A stretch of DNA of 34,629 bases from an uncultured bacterium (GTDB taxonomy: Bacteria; Patescibacteriota; Gracilibacteria; Absconditabacterales; Absconditicoccaceae): contig CAMOEC010000044.1 of the NCBI GenBank assembly GCA_946611795.1, forward strand, positions 1-34,629. The letters are read 5' to 3'. The position numbers were made by a program, and so were the translations under genes. Below, in pieces: positions 10,260 through 21,991 of the stretch (its first letter is position 1; each line of letters opens with the position of its first letter). The notes under the pieces are model-generated. The model was not told the DNA's origin. It saw only the letters and a list, made by a program, of their open reading frames with translations, and did no database searches.

Positions 10260-10793
10260 TTAAGAATTGATAATTTTCTTTTTTATTTCTGTAACTTTTG
10301 TTAATAAAATATTATAATTTTTTATAAACAAACTTACATAATCATCATCTATAATGAATTTTTCATATCAAAATCTATCTGTTATAGCTTCACGAAAAAT
10401 ATTCCATTCTTTTTTTGTTTTTTCATCTTGTATTTCATTACAAACATATTCAAATTTATTTGCTATATATTTTATTCTAGCTTGTAATATAATTTTAATT
10501 TTTGTTCATGTTTTTTTAAATTCATATTCATGTAAGACGGATTCTTCTATTGTTTTTAAAGAATCTTCTATCATTGATACTTCTTCTAATAAGTGAGCTT
10601 TATTATCCTTTTTCTTGTCAAGTTTATTTCATGCATAAAAAATTGATAATGTAATAAGTGCTCAAAATAGGGAATTTATTATTTCTCATATTGATATTTT
10701 TAACTCAATACATCATTTTATTAGCAAAAACACAATTGTTGTTACAAGTATTCAAGTTATAAAAGATACAACTAACCGAATTTTATTTTTCAT
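10260..10793 (-). CDS. membrane protein with cytoplasmic coiled-coil-like region, 177 aa
   Basis: 178 codons with TGA=Gly; two N-terminal TM segments then charged helical region; starts inside the end of the DUF4325 gene. Confidence 0.8.
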
Positions 10794-11091
10794 CCTTCTT
10801 AATTAAATGTTTTATAAAATCAATAAGTGAAGGATCTTCATCAGAGTGTAGTTCTAACTTATTCCATCATTCATCTCAATACTTTTTATAAAAATTTCAA
10901 AAAGCTTCAGATAAAAAAGATGATGGATATCAATATGTTCAATCAAGATTTACAATTATTTTTTGATAATCATCAGTTTTATCTAAATAATCTTCAAAAA
11001 ATTCTTGTCATGAATGATCTCAATCTGTCCTATATCTTGCTCAAGGAAATTCTGTAAAATCTGTTGCTACATTAATAGTCTTTTCTTTCAT
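10783..11091 (-). CDS. DUF4325 STAS-like protein, 102 aa
   Basis: TEFPGARYRTDGDHSGQEFFEDYLDK..YQKIIVNLDGTYGYPSSFLSEAFGNFYKKYGDEGWNKLELHSDEDPSLIDFI matches DUF4325 (RY..dG..SG..F, LdGt.gypsSFL.EafG). Confidence 0.85.
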
Positions 11092-11157
11092 ATAAGAAAT
11101 TTGTTATATCTATATAAACATGTTGATTATATTGTTTAAGAGATCTATATCAATATT

Positions 11158-12198
11158 TTAAGGTACTATTTCTCGATAATAAAATGTTCAATGAAAATCA
11201 AATTTTAAGCGATAAAAGTGATTATTTTTTACATCATATTTTACATTATTTGTTATTGCAAATGCATTTTGGATATGATCTCATGTGAGGAAATTATATA
11301 TTTTAGGTAGTCATGTTCATCTTTTTTCTTCTTTAGTTTTTGTTCTTTTATTAACTTTATCGAATTTTCATTTAAATAGACCTCAAAGTATATCAAATGG
11401 GTTAAATCAAAATAATTGTTCAAATTTGCTATACATTGTATTTAGTATTCATTCTCATAAATCTAAAAAACATACTTTTGTAATTCTATTTTCTCATTTT
11501 TGATAAAACCCCCGCCAATTGCATCACTCTCATGCATGATCGTCAGTATTTTTCATTGCTTCAACCATAAAAGGATGTACTTTAGCTTTCTGTACTGGTT
11601 CTTTTTTTCATAAAAATGTATATTCTTGTATTTTCTTGATAATTTTTTCTGATAATTCTAAAGAAAGTTTCTTATCTGTAGCTAATTTTTTATAATTAAA
11701 CATTCATCATTCTTTCTTTTTATTATCAAATAAGAATCATGAAGATCTAATGTATTCTTTTATCTTATAATTTTTTGGAAAATTTCATTTAACTCATTTT
11801 GGAAATATTTTTCTATCTTTTGTAAATGCTAATAACAAGCACAATGAATCAAAAGTTAATTCTTCAATATCTCTTAAATTAAAATCAATACATTTTCATT
11901 TCTTTCAAATATCACTTGCTTGATTTAAATGCGCAATAAATTCGTCAGTATTATTAATAAATGAATAATATTTAGGACAATCTATTGTTATTATATTCTC
12001 TTTTCTATCTTCTAATTGATCGGAGAATCGTCTTGTATTCTTATTCTTTCTATTAAATTCATTTTCTTTTTGCAATATTTCATTTTGTCTAATCCTCCAA
12101 TTTTTCTCTCTAATTTTTGCCCTTTTTTGATTATGAAGATATCTTTTCCTCCTATAGTGCTCAATTTTATTTTTATTACTTACAAATATTTTTTTCAT
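11158..12198 (-). CDS. STAS-like + GHKL (HATPase) protein, 346 aa
   Basis: 347 codons; N-box HPFMVEAMKNTDDHA, FLDLGEGI and RGTGLPKIYNF G-boxes, C-terminal FHGTFYYREI; N-terminal region resembles a STAS-like fold. Confidence 0.8.
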
Positions 12199-12206
12199 TT
12201 ATAAAA

Positions 12207-14897
12207 TTAAGCTTGTAAAGAAGTCATATAATCAAATGTATAGTTTTCTTTTATGTTTGTGTCAGCGACCATTACATATTTCCAATCTTTTCATTCAGTT
12301 TTTTCACTTACGGCTTTACACCACTCTAATGCAAATTGTTTTTTTGCAATAACTTCTGGGTCAGCAATTTTGTTTGCGTTTTTTGATTCAACAATATAAT
12401 AAAATTTATTTGTTTCTACGATAAAATCTGGTATATATGTTCTACGAATGTTATCAAAATAATAATCGATTCAAAAATCTTTTGGTTTTATTCGTTTTAA
12501 TACAATAGGATCGTTTTCACATATTACTGCAACTTTTCTTTCTGTGTCTGAATCAAATTTAACGTATTCTTCTGGTGATTTATTAAATCAGTAAAAAACA
12601 TATTGTTTTATATTTGGTTTATTGAAGTTTGTGTCTGTATAATGAAATGAACATCATGGACTATATGAATAAGTATTGGTAGTTAATTTATATATTCATT
12701 TATTTACACGTACTTCTCACTCTTTTATGGTGATTGAATAACAATCTTTTGATAATAATTGTTTTTTAATTTCTCATGTAATGTAATCTTTGAATATATG
12801 AACGTGTAATTTATATTCATCATCTGTTTTCTCTCCTAGTGTCCTTTTAAGTTCTTCGTATAAATCATTAGCCATACTGTACATCCATTCAGAATATTTA
12901 TCATAATCTAGTTCTGGAATGTTCATCATAAGTGTTACTAAATAATCTCTAACATCTCATTTAAAATTTATTTGTTGAGTCATTTTTATTCTTTCGATAT
13001 CAGAATTAGTTAAGTTCTGAAGTCTAATTGTACTTTCTTGAGAACTAAGCCAAGCTAAGAAATTTGTATTAATTTTAAAATTTGTGTTAAACTTTGGATC
13101 TGGATCTGGACGAAAAAAAGTAACTCTTGGAATTAATATTTCGTATTTTGAGAGATCTCTCATTAATTCAAATGTTCTTCATTCAACTAACTTCTTTTTT
13201 TGTTCTTCAGAGAGCTTTCCGAAAACTAATTTTGTTTGAATATCTTCTGAAGTATTTATTATATTAAATGCTTCGTTAAAAATCCTTTCTTTTGCATTTG
13301 GTAAATCGGTATTCTGTTCATTTTGGATGATTTTCACAATAGTTGCATTAATGATGTTATTTGCATCAACGGCTTCCTGCTCAGTTAATACGTTATTATT
13401 TATGAAATCTTTTGTTACATCGCTCGTTTTTACATTGTTTTTTCAATTAATGTATTTTGGTTTTGATTTTATAATATCTAATTTCTTTGTTATTTCGCTA
13501 TTAGTATCCAAATTGATAACATTTTTTACTAATGAGTCTGGTTTGCTTGCGGCATTAATAACTTCTTGATATTTATCATGAGCTACTATGGTTAATCTAT
13601 CAACAGATATATCTCAAACTCTTTCTCAATAAGGTAATCTTAATCATCTTCAGATTGTTTGTTCTGTTAATATTTCAGAAGCGCTAGCTCTTAATGGAAC
13701 AATTGTATAAAGATTATTAACATCCCATCATTCTTTCAACATCATGACTTGTATTACTATTTCAACAGGATTATCTGCTTTTTCTACTTCTAATAGTTTT
13801 TGAATATTTTCTTCTTCATCCGCTCATAATCATGAATATATCTTTACAATTTTATCCTTATATTTTCAGTTAAGAACTCTTGTTTTTATAAGCTCTTCTA
13901 TTTGATCCGCATGTTTCTGATCCATTGCTGAGATCATCATAAAAGGTTTAACATATGGCATATTGTTATTGTCTGCAAATAATTGTAATTCTGTCTTTGT
14001 TCTTTCATGAATCATAATTCAATCCGTAATTTTTAGGAAATCTAACTCCTCTTTTGATATTTTATCAATATCAACATTTTCTCTTGTAGCAACCCATGGA
14101 GTTTTTACATATCAATCTTGGATAGCGTTTGCTAAATTGTATCTATATAAAACATTTGAAAAATCAGACTTTTTATTTCATTTTACTGTATAAGGAGTTG
14201 CAGTAAATTCAAATCAAAGAATTGGTTTTAATTCATTAATAGCTTGCATGGAGCTATCTGCTCTATATCTATGACTTTCATCCATAAGGACTACTAAATC
14301 TTTCAAGTTCTGGAGATATTCATAGTAACTTTCTCAAATATATTCAGAGAAGCTTTTCATCTTGGCTGTATCTTTTTTACTGTTGAATTTTGAAATATTA
14401 AAAATATTGATGGTAAAATTCTTATCAAAAGAAAATAATCATTGTTTTAGCGATTGATTTACTCCTGTATAGTTATCTCAATCAATAATAATTGGATTAG
14501 TTCAATCAACATCACTTAATCATTTGAAAACATATTTTCTACTTCAATATGTAAAATCTTCTCTTAATTTATTATATATTGTAAGATTAGGAGCTACTAC
14601 AAAGAAATTACGGATTCATTTTACTTTATGAAGATAGTAGATAATGGCTCACATTAATCTTGTTTTTCAAACTCATGTTGCTAAAGCAAAACACATAGAA
14701 GGAAAGTCAAAATCATATCATGTAAATCATGAAGCAATCGTTTGGATCTTTTGAAGCAATTGATCTGATGGAATATTTTCCATATCTTCAAATTCTTCAA
14801 GTATGTAATGTAAACGATCCAAGCTATCTGCTTGAGGATTACGTAAAGAAAGTCTTGCTTTAATATAGTTTTTAAGTTGTTCTGGTGTTTGGGCCAT
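12207..14897 (-). CDS. res: type III restriction endonuclease subunit Res (DEAD/DEAH helicase + nuclease), 896 aa
   Basis: 897 codons with TGA=Gly; FALATGVGKTRLMGAIIYYLHKVKGIRNFFVVAPN, MDESHRYRADSSM, FEFTATPYT, QTIGRGLRLPYG, C-terminal PDFIVETNKFYYIVESKNAN. Confidence 0.92.
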
Positions 14898-14933
14898 GGT
14901 GATATGTTTATGGTTTAAAAGTATTTTTATGGA

Positions 14934-16655
14934 TTAGTCCTCATCTTTTATGGCTTCTTCAGATATAGGCAATGAATAATTATCCTTATTATACTCGCAT
15001 TTGTCAAGAATTTCAGTTGGTATTTTCTTTATCTGAATATTATCTGGTAAATCAAGGTTACTTTCAAATGTTTTTGCTACAATAAGCATGGTCTCTCAGC
15101 TTTTAAGAGATGTCTCTTGAATGTCTTTAACTATCTCTTGAGTGATATGCCTTGTAGTTACGTGAATAAAATCTTTTTCTGTACTATATCCATGTTTAAT
15201 ATTATCTTCAAAAGCTTTATATGTGAAGTTTTCAATTTTACAAATAGCTTGGACAAGTTCTGATGAATTAAAGTTAGGATTAATGATGTAATTTCAGTAT
15301 TTATCTTGGAGCAAAACTGATGGTCATAATTCATAGAATTTATATCATCCTCATCATTGCCGGTTTATGATTTTTGAAATTCATCACTGTTCTCAATCTA
15401 TTACCTTATCAAGTCTTACCTTACAATGAGTATAAGCATGATCTCATAATTCTATTCATATGTATTTTCTCTTCATTTTATGAGCTACCGCAGCAGTTGT
15501 TCAACTTCATAAAAATGAATCTAATACATATTCATTTTCATGAGTACACATATCTAAAACTCTTTTTATTAATAATTCAGGTTTCTTTCAGTTAGGGAAA
15601 CTTGTTCATCCTTCAAGTGATACACTACTCCAACTTAAATCAGACCATAGAGTTCAAATTTTAATTCTTTTATAAATTTTTCATTTTTCTTCAATACATG
15701 TGTTTCTTAGGTAACTTACAAGACGTTTAGTTTTTCACATAAATCAAACAGTTGTTAATTGATTTTTATTTTTTCATGATACTGGGAAATATTCAATAGT
15801 ATAGAAAGTATCATTTTCATCTGTTGCTTTCAATACTCTATCTCTAATTGACGTTTGAGCATTTTCAAGAGTATACACTTTGGAAAAATATTTTTCGATA
15901 ACTTCTGGAATACTAATTCATTCTTCTTTAGAAATCTGAGAAATTGATTTTATCTGATAATTAGTATGTTTAAATATTTTAATAGGCTCTCATCTTCAAT
16001 CTGATGTCTCTCAGAAAAATTCTCTGTTTCATTCATTCACTAATACTGATGTATAAGCAAAATTTTTTCACTCTTCGGAAAGTTCTTCTAAATATTTTTT
16101 AATTGGAATATCTTGGTATTGATCTTCAAATCTGTCAAAATTTTCGCTTTTACGATAGACTGTGAGAAATTCAACATTCTTTTTGAGTTTTTTATCTTCT
16201 CATCCTCCACTAGCTCAGGAACTAGATTTTGTTTTTATGGAAATTGTATTAAGATAATTATTTCTTCAAAAAATTTCATCCATGATAATTTTTAGATATG
16301 ATTGTTCATTATCATCTAATTGAACAAAAATAACTCCGTCGTCACTTAAAAGATTTTTTAATATAATTAATCTACGATACATTAAATTAAGCCATTCAGT
16401 GTGTTCAAGTCAATCGTCATAATACTCAAATGCAGATCATGTATTATAAGGTGGATCAATGTAAATACATTTGATTTTCCCATTATATTGTTGTTCAAGA
16501 GCTTTTAATGCTAAAAGATTATCTCAATGAATGAGCATGTTCTCCGTATTTGGATCTCCATAACTAAGCTCAGGTTTTTCTATTAAGATTCTTGGCTCAA
16601 GCTCAAATGCTTTGTTTTTACCTGGCCATGTTAGTTCTAATTTTGTTCAGGACAT
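14934..16655 (-). CDS. mod: beta-class DNA methyltransferase, type III Mod, copy 1, 573 aa
   Basis: 574 codons; MLIHGDNLLALKALEQ, CIYIDPPYNTGSAFEYYDD, then DSFLGSGTTAAVAHKMKRKYIGIELG after a variable centre. Confidence 0.93.
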
Positions 16656-16678
16656 GTAAATATTATTTAAAATTAAAT

Positions 16679-18310
16679 TTATTCTTCATCTATTTCTTCT
16701 TTTGTGATAGGTAATGAATAATTATCTTTATTGTATTCACATTTATCAAGAATCTCTGTTGGTATTTTCTTTATCTGAATATTATCTGGTAAATCAAGAT
16801 TACTTTCAAATGTCTTTGCTACAATAAGCATAGTTTCTCAATTCTTTAATGATGTTTCTTGAATATCTTTTATGATTTCTTGAGTTATATGTCTTGTAGT
16901 AACATGGATGAAATCTTTTTCTGTACTATATCCATGTTTTATGCTATCTTCATACGCTTTGTATGTAAAGTTTTCAATCTTGCAAATAGCTTGGACAAGT
17001 TCTGAAGAATTGAAATTTGGGTTTATAATATAATTTCAATATTTATCTTGGAGCAAAACTGATGGTCATAGTTCATAAAACTTATATCATCCTCATCATT
17101 CTCGTCTTAAAGCTGGAGATATTCCTCCCTGTTCCCCATCTATAACATTATCAAGTCTTACTTTACAGTGAGAGTATGCATGATCTCACAATTCAATTCA
17201 AATCCACTTCCTTCACATTTTATGAGCTACTGCAGCAGTTGTTCAACTTCATAAAAATGAATCCAGAACTAAATCTCAAGGATTGGTAGCCAACCTGAGA
17301 ATTCTCATTAATAATATTTCTGGCTTTTTACTAGCTGGGAAGTTAATTCATCATTCATTTTGTGTATTATTAAAATCAACATCATCCCAAAAATCACAGA
17401 CTAATTTTGATATTTCTTGAGATATTTCAGTTCTTGATACAACTTCATTAATTGATGATGATAATGGAGATAATCTTCTTCAATTATAAGCAAATTGTCC
17501 ATTCCCATATGGGACTACTTTGTCTTTATTCTCAGGCTTTAAACTTTCAGCCCTTGCATCTTCAGGCATTGATTTACCTGTTTGAAAAATAGAGTCTGAA
17601 TTTTCCATGTAAAATGCTTTAAATTTTGGATCTTGTGTATCATAATCATCGGGCTTTATATTTTTATCAAAAATTCATTTTGATATAATTATATCCTTTA
17701 ATGAACTAAGTTGGAGAGTTTCTTTATTTAGATAATAATTGTAGTGGGAGTCTCGTTTATTAGAAATTGAGTATTGAGGATTTAAATTAAGAGTACCTCA
17801 TTTTTTGTATACCAATATGAAATCTTTTTGTTTTATGATGGTCTTATTTTTATGAGCCGTTTTTAATCAACTTGGTGTTGATGATTTAATAGCAATTGAA
17901 CAAATAAAATTATCTCTTCTAAAAATTTCATCCATTATTACTTTACAGTAATGAACTTCTACATCATCTAATTCAACAAAAATGATTCATCAATCTTCTT
18001 TCAATAAGTTCCATAATATTTTCATTCTTTGATACATTAGATTTAATCGAATTGTATGTTCAATTCAATCATCATAATATTCAAAAGCTGCTCATGTATT
18101 AAAAGGAGGATCAATATAGATACATTTAATTTTTCAAGTATAATTCTGTTCAAGAGCTTTTAATGCTAAAAGATTATCTCAGTGAATGAGCATATTCTCT
18201 GTGTTAGGGTCTCCATAACTAAGCTCAGGTTTCTCAATTAATATCCTTGGCTCTAATTCAAATGCTTTGTTCTTACCTGGTCGAGTTAGCTCTAGCTTTG
18301 TACCTGCCAT
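16679..18310 (-). CDS. mod: beta-class DNA methyltransferase, type III Mod, copy 2, 543 aa
   Basis: 544 codons; IDPPFNTGAAFEYYDDG and DSFLGSGTTAAVAHKMGRKWIGIELG; N- and C-terminal portions near-identical to copy 1, centre different. Confidence 0.93.
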
Positions 18311-18329
18311 AATTAGTTTTGCTTATGAA

Positions 18330-21296
18330 TTAAATTATCTTTCGTCTGATTGTGAATAATCCTTTTACATGAGATTGAGCATCCAATCTCTTTTCAATCT
18401 CATCAATTAACAATTCTTTCTTCTCATCTATCTGGTCTTCTAAGTCGTTTATCTCTCTCCTTATTTTGGCTTCCTTCTGTTCCAGATTTTTAATCTTTCT
18501 TTGAATGGCAACCTTTTCTTCAAGCTGTTGTGCCATTCTGTATTCCTTTTTCAACTCAGCTATTTCTTGTTTTATTTTTTTTCTATCTCTTTCCAAACTT
18601 ACTTTCAAGTCTTCTGACCAATGGTCTAACTTATTCATCTCAGTTTCAAAGTATTCTTGATTAGCTTCTCTTGAATCATTTTTGGTCGCTCACAACAACT
18701 TTTCTTCAATTGCTTTTAACTTTTCTTTCTCGCTATCTGATACTGTTGTATTGAAATATGTTCATCACAAGTTGAGCATTTTCTCTATTGTTTCTTCGTC
18801 TAGCTCATCTCCTCAATCTATAAATCAACTGTTGATTAAATAATCTTCAGTAGCATAAGCATCAATAGTCAGTTTTGAAACTTTTAAACATCCTGATTTT
18901 CATTTAAGTTTTTCAAGGATACTAATCTTTGTCTTGTGCTTCGATAGATTAAATTCAATTCATCCATCTTCAAGTTCTCTATCAATAGCTTCATTTATAC
19001 AGTACAATCACAATCAATCGCTTGTTCATAATAAGTATCCTGGGTGTTTCTTTGTGTCGAAGCTATATACTCATGTTTCAATTCATCTTTCTGGAGAATG
19101 TAATAGTTCTATGGCGTTGCTTCAAATATCTTTATACTCTCACTCACATTCAATCTTAACTAAGTTTATCAATCTTTCTTTCATAACTCATAGAATTATT
19201 TCAGCATTCTCTTTCTTATCTTTTAATCTTCTGGCAACATCTTCATCAAAACTATCTATAACTTTTGCTTTAGTTTCTTCCATCTTAGAATTAACAGTCT
19301 CTGCCATATCGGCTTGTAACTTATCAAAAGCTTTATCTATTTCTTCTTTAGTTCTACAAGTCTGATAAATTTCTAAGATACTTTTTTCAATATCTATTCA
19401 TGATTCCAATGCTCATAAAATAGTATCACTGGCTCCAAATAGTCATTGGAATAAAGAAAATTTTTCCGTTAAGAGTTCAAATACTCTCTGGTCTGCCCTG
19501 TTTGCGGTATTGATTACATTCATTACTATTACATCAAATTCCTGTCCATATCTGTGACATCTTCATATTCTCTGTTCTACTCTTTGTGGATTCCATGGTA
19601 AATCATAATTTATTACAAGGCTACAAAATTGCAAGTTTACTCATTCAGCAGCACTTTCAGTAGCAATCATTATCTCAGCATCTGATTTGAAATAATCGAC
19701 AATTGCAGCTCTTGTATCAGAACTTAACGATCATGAAAAATAATCTGTGTGTTCATATTTAGCTTTCCAGTTACTGTATATTTTCCTGACCATAGGAGAA
19801 TTATTGTCTCAGTTGAAACAAACTATTTTTCAGGCAAATCAATTATTTTCAAGATATTTGAATAAATAATCCTGGGTTCTTCTAGATTCTGTAAATATTA
19901 AAACTTTTTGTCTTGCTCATAGTTTTTGAAGTTCTTCATATGCGGTGTTAATGGCTTTTAAGAGAGCTTCAGCTTTGTTATCATGTTCAATGTTTTCTCA
20001 CATTGCAATAATTTCATCAATTTGTGTTAATTGAAACTCAAGATCTTTTTCAGTCTCCTCATCAATTTGTTCATCTATTGTATTATCAAGTGATGTATAT
20101 TTGTCTTCAGCTTTTTCTTCATATAGATTTAAAAAATCCGTATCATCAGTAATTTCTTCTTTCTCTTCTGCTCTTTTTTGATTTTTTATTTCATTAAGTT
20201 CTTTTATGATCCTATTTTTGAGTCATTTAAGAGTTCATAATACAGCAGGTACTGAAGAAGCTAATAGTTTCCAATATATTAGTACTACTAAATAATTTGT
20301 CTGTCATGCTTTATTTTGGAATAGGCTACTTGTTCTCAAAAATTCAGTAACTTTGTCATAAAACGTAGCCTCTTCTTCCGATCGTTCATATTCTTGAGTT
20401 ATTGATTTTCTTGCTGTATATTTTATATCACTTGCTATTTGCTTTCTTAATGTTCTATGAAAGTAAGGCTGAATTCTGCTTCTTAAATCAGTAAATTCTT
20501 TTTGTCACATTGCTTTGGGATTATATTGATCTTTAAAAGATCATAAATCAGCAAAGCTATATGGATCAAGAAAGTTTAAAAGTCAGAATAATTCTAATAA
20601 TGAATTTTGTAATGGTGTTGCTGTAAGTAATAATTTTTTATTTTCTTCAAATCTATCAAATAACTTTTTTGATGTTGTCCTTTTCTTCTCTACTTCTTCT
20701 TTATCTTCTATTTTACCGACGAATTCATCTAAGTCACTATCAAGGTCTCTGTAAACATTTCTTAGTTTATGAGCTTCATCGAAAACAATTAGATCCCAAT
20801 TGATGGATTCTATTTCATCTCAAATGTCGAATTTCTCATTATTTTCAGATGCTGCAAAGGAATATGAAGTAACTAAAATAGCATCTTGATTAAATGGATT
20901 TTCAATTCATTTATCTTTTAATTTTCTATATAATGGTCAGTCTAATATTTTAGCAGGTAGATGAAATTTTTCTTGAAGTTCTGCAACCCACTGTTTTCTT
21001 AAAGATGCAGGAACGACCAATAATATCTTTCTTTTCCTTTCACTTCGTAATTGGCAAAGAACTAATCAGGCTTCTATTGTTTTTCAAAGTCAAACTTCAT
21101 CTGCTAGCATAACTCATTTATTTAGTGGATTATCGAAAAAAAATAATGCTCAATCAATTTGATGGGGATTTAAGTCAATAGTAGCATTCAATAATGAGCT
21201 TCATAACTTTTGAACTCAATGATTTGGCTGGCGTAGAGTTAAAAAATTTGCATAATACTTTGATTGGTATTTTGTCATATTAATGATTTCTCCCAT
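18330..21296 (-). CDS. SNF2/HepA-family helicase, 988 aa
   Basis: 989 codons; [84 protein letters not shown]; coiled-coil C-terminus. Confidence 0.93.
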
Positions 21297-21375
21297 AAAT
21301 TTACTTTTAATTAATATGAATATTACCTATTTTTTCAATTAGAAAACTTATAATGAGCCAATGTTTTTCTGTTGT

Positions 21376-21975
21376 TTAGTAATATGTTTTTGGAAAGACT
21401 TCTTTTCATAATTGCCATAAATATCTATCTATTTCTTTTAAGCTATATTTTTCTAATCAATAAAAGCTTCTAAATTTATTAAGAATATTTGTAAATTTTC
21501 CGTAGTTTTTAAGATCTTCTTTATGAAAATTTTCAAATTTATCTTCTTTTTTGAAATACATTAAACATTTCCCTATGTAATTATCATATATTGGATATTC
21601 TAGCGGCTTATGATGTGAGCAATATTTACTTGCGAATGAGTAAAAATTCTTTTCTTTTCAGTTAATGCTTACTTTTGCTATCTCATTAACTATATTTTTG
21701 TCTCATTTTTTTAGTTTTCCGTCTATGTCTAATTTTTGTATATGTTTTGCAATAGAATATATAGAAAAAATGTTTGTTGAATAAAAATCATTTAGAGTAC
21801 TACATTTTATTAGTATGTCTTCTATTTTTTTGTTGCTTGGACAAAGCTCAAAGAATAGTTTATCTAGTGCTTTCTCTTGCATAACATAATTCTCTAACTT
21901 ATTCCATTTTTCTATGTATTCTTCTACTGAATTTTTGTTTGGCTTTTCTAAATGTATAACTTTTATTATGTTCAT
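21376..21975 (-). CDS. hypothetical protein with FASKYC..YPIYD motif, 199 aa
   Basis: 200 codons from ATG 21975 (alternative ATG 22038 overlaps the upstream gene); KNFYSFASKYCSHHKPLEYPIYDNYIGKCLMYF. Confidence 0.75.
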
Positions 21976-21991
21976 ATTCCTTTTTAATTTT

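Noticed and set aside
14934-18310. Assembly duplication of a single mod gene
   Set aside because: Copies differ by many synonymous changes in the shared ends and have unrelated centres, so they are genuine paralogues.
18934-19365. Plus-strand 143-aa ORF
   Set aside because: Antisense of the SNF2 helicase; Ser/Leu-rich antisense translation.
18330-21296. DISARM (SNF2 helicase = DrmD)
   Set aside because: No DrmA/DrmB/DrmC-like genes recognised; methyltransferases are type III Mod with a cognate Res.
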